DNA of 64,000 nt from Kitasatospora phosalacinea (GCF_000717185.1 NZ_JNYE01000021.1:13771-77770); one strand, 5' to 3'. Counted from the first letter of the stretch, positions 23,938 through 32,945 are shown. Numbers and translations: made by a program. The notes: generated by a model not told the origin, from the letters alone.

Positions 23938-24888
23938 ATGGCCGCGCTGCGAAGGCTCACCCAGTCAAGGCGTTCCACCGACGACCGGACCGCCCTGGCG
24001 GGCGAGGCCGCGGCCGACGCCGCCGAGGGCCGGCTCGCGCCGGACGGCACGGGGGCCCCGGCGGGCCCGAACGGCCCGGGGGCGCCGGAGGGCGACCACA
24101 CGCCGGTGCCCGGGGACGTCCGGGCGGCCGCGTTCTTCGACTGCGACAACACCATCCTGCGCGGCGCCGCGATCTTCTACCTCGGGGTCGGCCTGTACCG
24201 GCGGCGCTTCTTCTCCCGCCGCGACCTGGCCCGCTTCGCCTGGCAGCAGGCCGCGTTCCGGCTGCGCGGCGCCGAGAACCCCGACCACATCGCCGACGCC
24301 CGGGACAGCGCGCTCGGCCTGGTCGCGGGCAAGCGCACCGCGGACCTGGAGCAGATCTGCGAGGAGATCTTCGAACCGGTGCTGGCCGAGAAGGTCTGGC
24401 CCGGCACCCGGGCGCTGGTGCAGATGCACCTGGACGCCGGGCAGCGGGTCTGGCTGGTCACCGCCGCGCCGCAGGAGGTGGCCCGGCTGATCGCCCGCCG
24501 CCTGGGCATGACCGGCGCGCTCGGCACCGTCGCGGAGACCCGGGACGGCGAGTACACCGGCCGCCTGGTCGGCGGGATGCTGCACGGCCCGGCGAAGGCC
24601 GCCGCGGTGCAGGCGCTGGCCCGCCGCGAGCAGCTGGACCTGGCGCGCTGCGCGGCGTTCAGCGACTCCGCCAACGACATCCCGATGCTGAGCCTGGTCG
24701 GCCACCCGTACGTGATCAACCCGGACGGGGCGCTGCGGCGGCACGCGCGGGCGATGGGCTGGCGGGTGCGCGACTTCCGGACCGGGCGGAAGGCGGCCCG
24801 GATCGGCGTCCCGGCGGCGGCCGGGCTCGGCGTGCTGGCCGGGGCGGCCGCGGCGGCGGTCGCGGTGCACCGGCGGCAGCGGGCCTGA
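23938..24888 (+). CDS. HAD-IB family hydrolase (SerB-like)
   Basis: A 316-residue HAD-IB phosphatase. Motif I reads FFDCDNTILRG near residue 65 (DxDxT), motif II VTAAPQE, motif III with the lysine in GPAKAAAVQAL, and motif IV FSDSANDIPML. The first 60 residues are a low-complexity Ala/Gly/Pro leader. The C-terminus has a single hydrophobic helix (GVPAAAGLGVLAGAAAAAVA) followed by basic residues, so it is probably a tail-anchored membrane phosphatase. The gene looks leaderless: TATGCT (23926-23931) ends six bases before ATG 23938. In streptomycetes this gene sits next to bldN; a link to development is not proven. Confidence 0.92.
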   Translation: MAALRRLTQSRRSTDDRTALAGEAAADAAEGRLAPDGTGAPAGPNGPGAPEGDHTPVPGDVRAAAFFDCDNTILRGAAIFYLGVGLYRRRFFSRRDLARFAWQQAAFRLRGAENPDHIADARDSALGLVAGKRTADLEQICEEIFEPVLAEKVWPGTRALVQMHLDAGQRVWLVTAAPQEVARLIARRLGMTGALGTVAETRDGEYTGRLVGGMLHGPAKAAAVQALARREQLDLARCAAFSDSANDIPMLSLVGHPYVINPDGALRRHARAMGWRVRDFRTGRKAARIGVPAAAGLGVLAGAAAAAVAVHRRQRA

Positions 24889-25347
24889 CGCCCGCCCCGG
24901 CCGGGCCGTCAACCCCACGCCGCCGACACGCCCTCCCAAGGGTGGTCGCGGCAGGTCAGCGGGGGTGAACCCGCCCCGGGCGTCCGACGGTTCGAGAACG
25001 TCCGGCCCTGACCGGAACTGATCGTTCGACAGTCGGCCAAAGTCATGGGTTGGGACCGCGGATGGCGGGGAAACCCGGCCCGCGCCCCGGTGTTCGGTCA
25101 CCTGATGTGCACAACTGGTCACTTTGAGCCGGATGGATGGCGCCAACTCCGGTCACTGACAGGTGAATATGCGCAAGAAGTGGACCTCATCCGACCACTT
25201 CGACCACGCGGTGTAGCTGTCATTGCACAAAGCGTTATTCTCTCCTGGATGCACCCCACCCGAACGTCCCCGTGACGGGTGGCCAGTGCGGCGTGCTCTC
25301 CGCACAGGCGGAGGTGATCCGTCCACAGTTCTGCCTCTGGGAGTCCC
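24889..25347. other. Upstream region of bldN (459 bp)
   Basis: No credible gene. It is less GC-rich from about 25000 to 25260 than its surroundings. It holds three GGTCACY heptamers at 25096, 25117 and 25151 (spacings 21 and 34), the last followed by a TCAC-N6-GTGA inverted repeat (25153-25166). Long upstream regions with many regulator sites are normal for bldN. I could not assign a clean -10/-35 pair. Confidence 0.5.
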
Positions 25348-26244
25348 GTGTACCCACCCGTCCGGAACGACGCGCCAGCCACCTCCCGCCCGTCGACCGC
25401 CACTCTGCGCCGCGGTGTGCGCCTGGAACGGCTGTGGGCCGCGATCCGCGAGTTCGAACTGATCGTCCCCGTGCCGCAGCCCGCGGTGGCCGGTGCCGCG
25501 TTCGCCGCGCCCGCCCCCGCCGCGTTCACCGGGCCGCTGCTGCGCTCGACCACCACCGGCTCCGCCACCGGCCCCGCCGCCGCGGGCGGCACCTCCGGCG
25601 GCGCCCCGGCCGCCGGCCCGCGCGGCCGCACCGTGCCCGCCCCCGGCACCCGCGGCCGCTCCCGCAGCGCGCCCGCCGGGCCCGGCTACGACACCGAGCA
25701 CAACCCGGTGGTGGAGCTGGTCGAACGGGCCCAGAACGGCGAGAGCGAGGCCTTCGGGCGGCTCTACGACCACTACGCCGACACCGTCTACCGGTACATC
25801 TACTACCGGGTCGGCAGCCGGGCCACCGCCGAGGACCTGACCAGCGAGACCTTCCTGCGCGCGCTGCGCCGGATCGGCACCTTCACCTGGCAGGGCCGCG
25901 ACTTCGGCGCCTGGCTGGTGACCATCGCCCGCAACCTGGTGGCCGACCACTTCAAGTCCAGCCGGTTCCGGCTGGAGGTCACCACCGGCGAGATGCTGGA
26001 CTCCAACGAGTGCGAGCGCAGCCCCGAGGAGTCGGTGCTGGAGTCGCTCTCCAACGCCGCCCTGCTGGACGCGGTGCGCCGGCTCAACCCGCAGCAGCAG
26101 GAGTGCGTCACGCTGCGCTTCCTGCAGGGCCTCTCGGTGGCCGAGACGGCCCGGATCATGGGCAAGAACGAGGGCGCCATCAAGACGCTGCAGTACCGGG
26201 CGGTGCGCACGCTGGCCCGCCTGCTGCCGCCGGACGCCAGGTGA
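25348..26244 (+). CDS. bldN: ECF sigma factor BldN (pro-sigma)
   Basis: A 298-residue extracytoplasmic-function sigma factor needed for aerial mycelium. Region 2 runs from about residue 113 (VVELVERAQNGESEAFGRLYD, then EDLTSETFLRALRRI) and region 4 includes LNPQQQECVTLRFLQG and SVAETARIMGKNEGAIKTL. The first 110 residues form an Ala/Pro-rich N-terminal extension, the hallmark of BldN, which is made as a proprotein. The start is GTG at 25348 (MYPP), preceded by GGGAG. The anti-sigma gene rsbN follows. BldN drives chaplin and rodlin genes in other streptomycetes, and such genes lie 10-14 kb away here. Confidence 0.96.
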   Translation: MYPPVRNDAPATSRPSTATLRRGVRLERLWAAIREFELIVPVPQPAVAGAAFAAPAPAAFTGPLLRSTTTGSATGPAAAGGTSGGAPAAGPRGRTVPAPGTRGRSRSAPAGPGYDTEHNPVVELVERAQNGESEAFGRLYDHYADTVYRYIYYRVGSRATAEDLTSETFLRALRRIGTFTWQGRDFGAWLVTIARNLVADHFKSSRFRLEVTTGEMLDSNECERSPEESVLESLSNAALLDAVRRLNPQQQECVTLRFLQGLSVAETARIMGKNEGAIKTLQYRAVRTLARLLPPDAR

Positions 26245-26385
26245 GCCGCCGACCGTGGACGCGATAGCCCACAGACCGCCGTCGCCGCCCGCGGCGACCG
26301 GCGGACCGTCAACCCGCCCCGGCCGCTTGCACGTCCGGGTGACGGGGCGGTCATCTGCTCTGCTTAATACGCCAGGGGGGTCGTG

Positions 26386-26414
26386 CGTAACCGACTCCCG
26401 ACACCGCTCGTTGG
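26386..26414 (+). promoter_or_regulatory. BldN-type promoter upstream of rsbN
   Basis: CGTAAC (26386-26391), a 17-nt spacer and CGTTGG (26409-26414). This fits autoregulated, sigma-BldN-dependent expression of its own anti-sigma factor. The predicted leader is about 127 nt. It lies in the 303-bp bldN-rsbN gap, which otherwise holds no gene. Confidence 0.7.
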
Positions 26415-26547
26415 CCAGCGTGCAATCCTCCACCGGGCTCGCAGTCAAGTGGGAACTGGACCTGTCACCCGATGGTGTGGTTTCGGCCTGCCGGGACAAC
26501 CAACCGGCGGGCCACGGTGTCGAAAACGACGAAGGGAGGTGTGGCCC

Positions 26548-27747
26548 GTGACGGCAAACGTGCTGGAGCACCGGCGGGCGAAGTCCTTCGCCGAGGCGCT
26601 GGAGGCCCACCAGAGTGACCACCGGAGCAGCGGCTCGCACCGGGCAGGCTCCGCCGCCATGACCGAGCTCCTCGCCACGGCCGACGCGCTCGGTGCGGTC
26701 CCCGCCCCCGAGCTCGCCGCCGAGACGCGGACGGTCCAACGCGCCCAGCTGATGGCCGCGTTCGAGCAGGCGTGGGCCGGCGGCGCCCCCACCGCGGTCC
26801 TCCCCGCCCAGCGCAGCCGGCGCCTGCGCGGCACCCGCTGGGGCCGCCGCCTCGCCATCGGCGGCCTGGTCGCCGGCGTCGCCGTCGGCTCCCTCGCCGG
26901 AGCCGCCGCCGCCTCCACCAACGCCCTCCCCGGGGACGCGCTGTACGGCATGAAGCGCGGCCTCGAAGGGCTCCGCCTCGACTGGGCCGACGACGACACC
27001 GAGCGCGGCGCGCTGCTGCTCCAGCAGGCCTCCACCCGCCTCGACGAGGCGCAGACCCTGCTCGACCGCGCCAACGGCCCGGCCGCGCTCAGCCCCGCCA
27101 CCGTCGACCAGGTCCGCCGCGCGCTCGACGACATGCACGCCGAGGCGCTGCGCGGCCGCGACCTGCTGCGCGCCGTCTACCGCACCAACGGCTCGCTCAC
27201 CCCGATGCGCCAGCTCGCCGGCTTCGCCGGGGAGGACCAGCGCTGGACGGCCCTGCAGTCCAAGCTGCCGTCCGGGCTCAGCACCCAGGCCTCCAAGGTC
27301 GACCAGCTCTTCGACGACATAAGCGAGGACGTCGCGCCGCTGCGGCTGGAGCAACTCCCCGGCCAGGGCGGCAGCGACGGCAGCGGGGCGGCCACCGGCG
27401 GCTCGGGCGGCGAGAGCGGCGGCACCGGCACGGGCACCGACCGGCAGCCCCTGCTCCCCGGCATCGGCGGTTCCGGCGGCGCGAGCGGCGGCCACGACCC
27501 GGCCGCCGCCCCCACCGGCCGGTCCACCCCGGCGCCCACCGCCCCCACCGCGGGCGGCCTCGGCGACCTCCTCGGCGGTCTCACCGGCACCGGCGCCACC
27601 CCTGCCGCGACCGGCTCCGCGGCCCCCGCGGCGGGCGCCACCCCCGCCCCCTCCGGCTCCCCCGCCGCACCCCCGGCGGACACCGGCCAGGGCATCACCA
27701 TCCCGCCGCTCATCCCGGGCCTGCTGCCGGGGCTGACGCTCCAGTAG
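26548..27747 (+). CDS. rsbN: Anti-sigma factor RsbN (DUF5667 protein)
   Basis: A 399-residue single-pass membrane protein. The N-terminal cytosolic part (TANVLEHRRAKSFAEALEAH) is the sigma-binding region described for RsbN, which is unrelated to zinc anti-sigma domains. A transmembrane helix follows at about residues 102-122 (LAIGGLVAGVAVGSLAG). The extracytoplasmic DUF5667 domain starts with TNALPGDALYGMKRGLEGL. The last 150 residues are Gly/Ser/Pro/Thr-rich and low complexity. GTG 26548 has GGGAGGT seven bases upstream. Position directly after bldN with its own BldN-like promoter makes the call secure. A perfect 16-bp terminator follows. Confidence 0.92.
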   Translation: MTANVLEHRRAKSFAEALEAHQSDHRSSGSHRAGSAAMTELLATADALGAVPAPELAAETRTVQRAQLMAAFEQAWAGGAPTAVLPAQRSRRLRGTRWGRRLAIGGLVAGVAVGSLAGAAAASTNALPGDALYGMKRGLEGLRLDWADDDTERGALLLQQASTRLDEAQTLLDRANGPAALSPATVDQVRRALDDMHAEALRGRDLLRAVYRTNGSLTPMRQLAGFAGEDQRWTALQSKLPSGLSTQASKVDQLFDDISEDVAPLRLEQLPGQGGSDGSGAATGGSGGESGGTGTGTDRQPLLPGIGGSGGASGGHDPAAAPTGRSTPAPTAPTAGGLGDLLGGLTGTGATPAATGSAAPAAGATPAPSGSPAAPPADTGQGITIPPLIPGLLPGLTLQ

Positions 27748-27773
27748 GGCGGGCGCGACGACAGCACGCGCAC

Positions 27774-27817
27774 CGACGGGGGTGCGGGGCGCAGCAGTTC
27801 TCCCCGCACCCCCGTCG
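27774..27817. terminator. 16-bp perfect terminator hairpin containing a shared repeat
   Basis: Arms 27774-27789 and 27802-27817 pair perfectly around a 12-nt loop, between rsbN and the convergent acyltransferase gene. Bases 27789-27814 are identical to 44033-44058 in the intergenic repeat array, so terminator and repeat share an origin. Confidence 0.85.
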
Positions 27818-27850
27818 TCGCCCTCGCTCGCCTCAGCCGGATCAGCCGGA

Positions 27851-28855
27851 TCAGCCGAAGACGGAACGCCGTTGCACCAGCAGCTTGTACAGCGTGTGCT
27901 GGATGGTCTCGCGGACCTGGTCGGTGAGGTTGAAGACCAGCATCGGGTCCTCGGCCGCGTCCTTCGGGTAGCTGTCGGTGGGGATGGGCTCGCCGAACTG
28001 GATGGTCCACTTGGTGGGGAGCGGGATCGCCCCGAGCGGCCCGAGCCAGGGGAAGGTCGGCGTGATCGGCACGTAGGGCAGGCCGAGCAGCCGGGCCAGC
28101 GTCTTGAAGTTGCCGATCATCGGGTAGGTCTCCTCGGCGCCGACGATCGAGCAGGGCACGATCGGGACGCCGGCCCGCAGCGCGGAGGCGACGAAGCCGC
28201 CGCGGCCGAAGCGCTGGAGCTTGTAGCGGTCGGCGAAGGGCTTGCCGATGCCCTTGAAGCCCTCGGGCCAGACGCCGACGACCTCGCCGCGCTCCAGCAG
28301 GGTCTGGGCGTCCTCGTTGCAGGCCAGGGTGTGTCCGGCCTTGCGGGCGAGTTCGTTGACCACGGGGAGGACGAAGACCAGGTCGGCGGCGAGCATCCGC
28401 AGGTGCCGGTCGGCGTGGTCGTGGACGGCGACCTGGGTCATCAGGGCGTCCAGCGGGATGGTGCCGGAGTGGTTGGCGACGATGAGGACGCCGCCCTCGG
28501 CGGGGATGTGCTCGGTGCCGCGGACGTCGATCCGGAAGTACTTCTCGGCGAGCGGCCGGAGCAGGGCGAGGAAGACCTCCTCGGTGAGCTCCCGGTCGAA
28601 GCCGAAGTCGTCGACCTCGTAGTCGCCGGTGAGGCGGCGGCGCAGGAAGCCGAGGCCGTTGGTGGCGCGCTCCTCCCAGCCCTTGCCCAGGACGCGGGTG
28701 GCGGCGGCGCCGAACTGTCCGGCGAGGGCGGTGCCGAGGCTGTCGGCGATCCGGTCGGCGAGGCCGGGCCGGGGGTCGGGGCCGTTCCAGCTGGGGGCGG
28801 ACTCGATCGGGATGACCTTGGCCGCCGGGTCGGCGGGTTCCCGGGCGGCTGTCAT
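27851..28855 (-). CDS. Lysophospholipid acyltransferase family protein
   Basis: A 334-residue PlsC-like acyltransferase. Motif I is GVLIVANHSGTIPLDALM (catalytic His with an Asp six residues on, rather than the usual HX4D). Motif III reads VGVWPEGFKGIGKPF and motif IV VPIVPCSIVGAEE. This variant is widespread in actinomycetes and may acylate a phospholipid or polar lipid head at the inner membrane. The N-terminal 100 residues are extra. ATG 28855 overlaps the stop of the upstream epimerase gene by four bases, so the two form an operon. The acyl donor and acceptor are unknown. Confidence 0.9.
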   Translation of the reverse strand: MTAAREPADPAAKVIPIESAPSWNGPDPRPGLADRIADSLGTALAGQFGAAATRVLGKGWEERATNGLGFLRRRLTGDYEVDDFGFDRELTEEVFLALLRPLAEKYFRIDVRGTEHIPAEGGVLIVANHSGTIPLDALMTQVAVHDHADRHLRMLAADLVFVLPVVNELARKAGHTLACNEDAQTLLERGEVVGVWPEGFKGIGKPFADRYKLQRFGRGGFVASALRAGVPIVPCSIVGAEETYPMIGNFKTLARLLGLPYVPITPTFPWLGPLGAIPLPTKWTIQFGEPIPTDSYPKDAAEDPMLVFNLTDQVRETIQHTLYKLLVQRRSVFG

Positions 28856-29919
28856 CGCGGCCTCGTTTCCTGGTGCGGGGTGGGGTGGTGGTCGCCGGGC
28901 ATCCCGGCGAGCCGGGCGGCGACGCGGTCGGTGACGGCGGTGAGCCGCTCGGGCGGGAGCGGCCCGGCAGAGGTGTGGGCGACGAAGTCGGCGAAGGCCT
29001 CGGCGGTGGTCCAGCGCGGGGCGTAGCCGAACCGGTCGCGGAGCTGGGCGGTGTCCACCACCCGTCCGTGGGTGAGGAGTTGGAGCTGCTCCTGGGAGAA
29101 GGCCCGGTCCGCGGGGGCGGACAGCTGCCGGGCGAGGCGGCCGACCAGGCCGAGCGCGGGGCGCAGCAGCGGGACGGTGGGGCGGCCGAGGCGGCGGGCG
29201 CACTGGGAGAGCAGCAGGACGCCGTCCCCGGCGACGTTGTAGGTGCCGGGGGCGGCGCCGAGCGCGGCCAGCCGGAGCACCTCCAGGGCGTCGTCCTCGT
29301 GGACGAACTGCAGCCGGGGGTCGTGCCCGAACGCGGTGGGCAGCACGGGGAGGCGGAAGTACGCGGCGAGCGGGGTGTCGCCGTCCGGGCCGAGGATGTT
29401 GGCGAAGCGCAGCACGGTGACGTCGACGTCGGGGCGGCGGCGGGCGAAGCCGCGGACGTAGCCCTCGACCTCGGCGGCGTCCCGGGCGAAGCCGCCGGGG
29501 GGCAGGGCCTTGGGCTGCGTCCGCTCGCCGAACACGGCCGGGTCGCGGGGTGCCGAACCGTACACGGCGGTGGTGGACTTCACGACCAGGCGGCGCACCC
29601 CCGGGGCCTGCTGGCAGGCGCCGAGCAGCTGCATGCTGCCGATGACGTTGCTCTCCTTCACCGCGGCCCGGCCGCCGTGGCCGAGCGCGGTGACGTTGAG
29701 GTGCACGACGGTGTCGACGCCGTGCTCGGCGATCACCCGGGCGACCGCCGGGCGCCGCGGGTCGACCTGGGCGTACCGGACGCCGGGCGGCAGGTCGGAC
29801 GGCGGCGGGGCGGCGTCGACGCCGACCACCCGGTCCACCCCGGGCTGCCCGGCGATCCGCCCGGCGAACCGCGCGCCGAGCGGGCGCGCCACCCCGGTGA
29901 CGAGCACGACCTTGCCCAC
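28852..29919 (-). CDS. NAD-dependent epimerase/dehydratase (extended SDR)
   Basis: A 355-residue extended short-chain dehydrogenase. The nucleotide-binding motif is VLVTGVARPLGARFAG at the N-terminus (TGxxxxxG-type, though the spacing is atypical). DTVVHLNVTALG follows, then VVKSTTAVYG at the catalytic region. The tyrosine of the YxxxK triad is not obvious, so catalysis may be lost or altered; the usual lysine position reads SAPRDPAVFG. GTG 29919 was chosen since GGGAGGT lies ten bases upstream. It is operonic with the acyltransferase, an arrangement common in actinomycetes and suggestive of lipid or envelope work. Confidence 0.85.
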   Translation of the reverse strand: MGKVVLVTGVARPLGARFAGRIAGQPGVDRVVGVDAAPPPSDLPPGVRYAQVDPRRPAVARVIAEHGVDTVVHLNVTALGHGGRAAVKESNVIGSMQLLGACQQAPGVRRLVVKSTTAVYGSAPRDPAVFGERTQPKALPPGGFARDAAEVEGYVRGFARRRPDVDVTVLRFANILGPDGDTPLAAYFRLPVLPTAFGHDPRLQFVHEDDALEVLRLAALGAAPGTYNVAGDGVLLLSQCARRLGRPTVPLLRPALGLVGRLARQLSAPADRAFSQEQLQLLTHGRVVDTAQLRDRFGYAPRWTTAEAFADFVAHTSAGPLPPERLTAVTDRVAARLAGMPGDHHPTPHQETRPR

Positions 29920-30119
29920 GCTGCCCCGACCTCCCTGGACGCCCACCCTGGTGTGCACCGTACCGCGCGGAGGTCACGGGGGCTGAAACGCCACTGCCCG
30001 CCCCGGGGATTTCTCCCTGGGACGGGCAGCGGCACACCGTCGGCGCCAGTTCTACCTGCGTAGCTGAACGCGTGTGCGGGGGATCGTCCCCGCGAGAGCG
30101 AGGATGGCGCCGAACGGTG

Positions 30120-30218
30120 TTACTTCTTGTTGCGACGCTGGACGCGAGTCCGCTTCAGAAGCTTGCGGTGCTTCTTCTTGGCCATACGCTTGCGACGCTT
30201 CTTGATGACAGAGCCCAC
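30120..30218 (-). CDS. Ribosomal protein bS22 (AURKAIP1/COX24-domain, 32 aa)
   Basis: A 32-residue, extremely basic protein, [19 protein letters not shown] being the N-terminal part, ending in VQRRNKK. It matches the AURKAIP1/COX24 domain protein of actinobacteria, identified in mycobacterial ribosomes as the small-subunit protein bS22. Start GTG 30218 has GAGGAAA eight bases upstream. It is shorter than usual gene-finding cut-offs, yet clear by composition. It lies upstream of the epimerase gene and downstream of bdtA, all on the minus strand. Confidence 0.92.
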   Translation of the reverse strand: MGSVIKKRRKRMAKKKHRKLLKRTRVQRRNKK

Positions 30219-30341
30219 GGAATTTCCTCGCTCACTCGGACCCGCGCCCGTGAGAGACGGGAGTCCATACGACTGACGGAGGGCCTAGCCTACCGTCCAC
30301 GTCGCGTTTGCCGTAATCGGTCCCCCTCGCGGGGTTCCGGG

Positions 30342-30551
30342 CTACGCGCTCTCCAAGCGCACGTAGGACTCCTGGAGGTATTCGTGCACCTTCTGCTCGG
30401 GCACCCGGAAGGAGCGTCCGACCCGGATGGCCGGAAGCTCGCCGCTGTGCACGAGGCGGTAGACCGTCATCTTCGACACCCGCATCACCGAGGCGACCTC
30501 GGCCACGGTCAGGAAGACGACATCCTGCAGGGGACGCTCGCCGGAACTCAT
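30342..30551 (-). CDS. bdtA: Excisionase-type helix-turn-helix protein BdtA
   Basis: A 69-residue MerR/excisionase-like DNA-binding protein. The helix-turn-helix reads LTVAEVASVMRVSKMTVYRL (residues about 14-33), followed by the wing HSGELPAIRVGRSFRVPEQ and a short C-terminal helix. It corresponds to the conserved actinobacterial protein known in S. coelicolor as BdtA, named as a BldD target. Its role is not well defined. It is the same size as BldC and shares the fold. Start ATG 30551. Placement near bldN, as in S. coelicolor, supports the name. Confidence 0.88.
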   Translation of the reverse strand: MSSGERPLQDVVFLTVAEVASVMRVSKMTVYRLVHSGELPAIRVGRSFRVPEQKVHEYLQESYVRLESA

Positions 30552-30669
30552 GACCCATCACCCGACCCTTACCCGTGTGCAAGGCACCGGCTTCCCCTCC
30601 GGTGACTCCACCGGCACACGTGTATCCCCAGAGTAGTTATGCGTGGTACGGGTGGGAAGAGGGGGGCCC

Positions 30670-31509
30670 TCACCTGTTGTACGGTGCGAGATCCGCCCGT
30701 TGCAGTACGTAGTCGCTCAGCGGAACGTAGCAGCTCGGGGCCGAGCCGTCCTCCAGCGGTACGACCACCTCGACGAGGCCGTCCGCCTCGGCCGCGAACG
30801 GGGCGACGTCGTTGCAGTCGGCGACGCCCCCGGCCGGGATGCCGAGGCGGCCCGCGCCGCACAGCCAGCCGTGGTCGCCCAGCACCAGGTCGGGCGGGCG
30901 GTGCCCGGCGTCGACGAGGGCGGCCAGGGCCAGCCGGACGGGCAGCGGGGAGTGGGTGTGCGCGAGGTCGCCGGGGCCGGGGCGGCCGGGCCCGTCGGGG
31001 CCGTCCAGGGCGCGCACCACCAGGACGCCGTCGAGCACGTCGAGGTAGCGGGGGCGCTCCCCCTCGGGGGTGGGCTCGCGGAAGCGCACGCCCCGCGCGG
31101 GGGTGTGCACGGTGCAGCCGGCCGCTTCGAGCGCCTCGGCCAGCGCGCGGTGGAAGCCCGCGAGCTTGGTCGGGTGGCCGGTGCCCGCGAGGACGCTGCC
31201 GCGCCGGTCGGCGGTGCGGCGCAGCAGCCGGGCGAGGCGGTCCAGGGCGTCGAGGGTGCGGTCGGGGTCGATGGAGTCCGGGCCCCGGGTGTGGCGCGGG
31301 TCGGGGTTCACGCCGACGCGTTCGACCATCAGCCGCAGCACGGCGTCATCGTCCCGGCGGGGCTCCGGGTCCAGCCCCATCAGGGCCTTGGGGTCGGCCT
31401 GGGCGAACAGCCGGTAGTGCCGCAGGTTGTTCTGCCGGGGCGTCGGGACCTCGGGCCCGGCCAGGCGGTGCTTGACCAGGTAGGCGCGCAGCTCGTCGCG
31501 GGCGGTCAC
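30670..31509 (-). CDS. Putative phosphatase, conserved in actinomycetes
   Basis: A 279-residue protein often annotated as a phosphatase in streptomycetes. I see no classical phosphatase motif that proves this. Recognisable features are TARDELRAYLVKHRLAG at the N-terminus, VLAGTGHPTKLAGFHRALAE in the middle, and DLVLGDHGWLCGAGRLG with ADCNDVAPF near the C-terminus. The GDHG and DCND segments could bind metal or phosphate. GTG 31509 overlaps acuC by four bases, so they are co-transcribed. The function is uncertain. Confidence 0.75.
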   Translation of the reverse strand: MTARDELRAYLVKHRLAGPEVPTPRQNNLRHYRLFAQADPKALMGLDPEPRRDDDAVLRLMVERVGVNPDPRHTRGPDSIDPDRTLDALDRLARLLRRTADRRGSVLAGTGHPTKLAGFHRALAEALEAAGCTVHTPARGVRFREPTPEGERPRYLDVLDGVLVVRALDGPDGPGRPGPGDLAHTHSPLPVRLALAALVDAGHRPPDLVLGDHGWLCGAGRLGIPAGGVADCNDVAPFAAEADGLVEVVVPLEDGSAPSCYVPLSDYVLQRADLAPYNR

Positions 31510-32693
31510 GGGATCAGCCCGTGCTGCGGGAGGACGGCCCGGCGGGTGGCCAGGACGGCCTGGTCGAGGCGGTCGGCGGGGTCGTAGCCGCCGTCGTGGA
31601 AGTCGGACCAGTGCGGGGTCGCGCCGTCGGTCATCCGCAGCGGGGCGGGGCGCCGGGTCAGCCGGTACACCTCGGCGCGCCACTCCTCGGGGGTCTCGGT
31701 GGCCGGGTCGACGGGGTGGCCGGCGGCGGTGGCGACCAGGTGCGTCCAGGTGCGGGGCACCACGTCGACCACCGCGTACCCGCCGCCGCCGGTGGCGATC
31801 CAGCGGCCGTCGGCGTGCTCGTGGGCGAGGCGGTGGACCGCCTCGGCGACGATCCGCTGGGCGTCGACGGTGACGGCGAGGTGGGCCAGCGGGTCCTCGA
31901 CGTGGGTGTCGGCGCCGTGCTGGCTGACGATCACCTGCGGGCGGAACGCGGCCAGCAGCTCCGGCACCAGGGCGTGGAAGGCGCGCAGCCACCCGGCGTC
32001 GCCCGTCCCGGCGGGCAGCGCGAGGTTGGCGGCGGTGCCCGCGGCGTCCGGCCCGCCGGTCTCGGTGGCCCAACCGGTCTGCGGGAACAGCGTGGTGGGG
32101 CTCTCGTGCAGCGAGACGGTCAGCACCCGGGGGTCGTTCCAGAACGCCTGCTGCACGCCGTCGCCGTGGTGGACGTCCACGTCCACGTAGGCGACCCGCT
32201 CGGCGCCGAGTTCGAGCAGCCGGGCGATGGCCAGCGCCGGGTCGTTGTAGATGCAGAACCCGGACGCCTGCCCGGGCATCGCGTGGTGCAGCCCGCCCGC
32301 GAAGTTCACCGCGTGCGGGGTCTCCCCGCGCCACACCGCCTCGGCGGCGGCCACCGACTGCCCGGCGATCAGCGCGGAGGCGGTGTGCAGCCCCGGGAAC
32401 GCCCAGTTGTCGTCCGTCCCCAGCCCGTGCGCGGCGTCCACGGCGGACGGGTCGGCGGCGGCCCGCTTCACCGCCGCCACGTACGCGGCGGTGTGCACCA
32501 GCCGCAGCGTGGAGTCCCCGGCGGGCGGCGCCGAACGCACCGTCACCGACGGCTGCCCCGTCAGCCCCAGCGACTCGACCAGCCGCATCGTCAGCGCGAG
32601 TCGCGTCGGGTCCATCGGGTGCCCGGGCCCGAAGTCGTATCCGGTCTCTGCCTCGTCCCAGAACAGGTGCAGTCCGCAGGTGGTGTCCGCCAT
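31506..32693 (-). CDS. acuC: Acetoin utilisation protein AcuC-type deacetylase
   Basis: A 395-residue class I histone-deacetylase-like hydrolase that removes acetyl groups, in the model case from acetyl-CoA synthetase. Zinc-site and catalytic segments are visible: GGLHHAMPGQASGFCIYND, VAYVDVDVHHGDGVQQAF, VSLHESPTTLFPQ and SQHGADTHVEDPLAHL. ATG 32693 is preferred over GTG 32702, because TACGGT (32701-32706, minus strand) ends seven bases before it, typical of a leaderless start. It is the first gene of a two-gene unit with the putative phosphatase. Confidence 0.92.
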   Translation of the reverse strand: MADTTCGLHLFWDEAETGYDFGPGHPMDPTRLALTMRLVESLGLTGQPSVTVRSAPPAGDSTLRLVHTAAYVAAVKRAAADPSAVDAAHGLGTDDNWAFPGLHTASALIAGQSVAAAEAVWRGETPHAVNFAGGLHHAMPGQASGFCIYNDPALAIARLLELGAERVAYVDVDVHHGDGVQQAFWNDPRVLTVSLHESPTTLFPQTGWATETGGPDAAGTAANLALPAGTGDAGWLRAFHALVPELLAAFRPQVIVSQHGADTHVEDPLAHLAVTVDAQRIVAEAVHRLAHEHADGRWIATGGGGYAVVDVVPRTWTHLVATAAGHPVDPATETPEEWRAEVYRLTRRPAPLRMTDGATPHWSDFHDGGYDPADRLDQAVLATRRAVLPQHGLIP

Positions 32694-32945
32694 GACCGAC
32701 ACCGTATCGGGGACGGCCCCGGCTCCCGGCGCGCCGGTCCGGACGTGATCCGGGGGCGAAGCAATCCGACTTCTCCGCTCAGGATCTGATGCCCGATCAG
32801 GCGTTAACCGACCGGATCGTGACCGTCCGTCGACCGCTTGGCGCGGAGCGTAGTCATGGTGTTACGTTCCGCAGCACCTCAGCGAAAAGATTCGCCCCGG
32901 CGGTGCTCGAACACCCCGGGGCACGACACAGGAGCCAACACTCCC

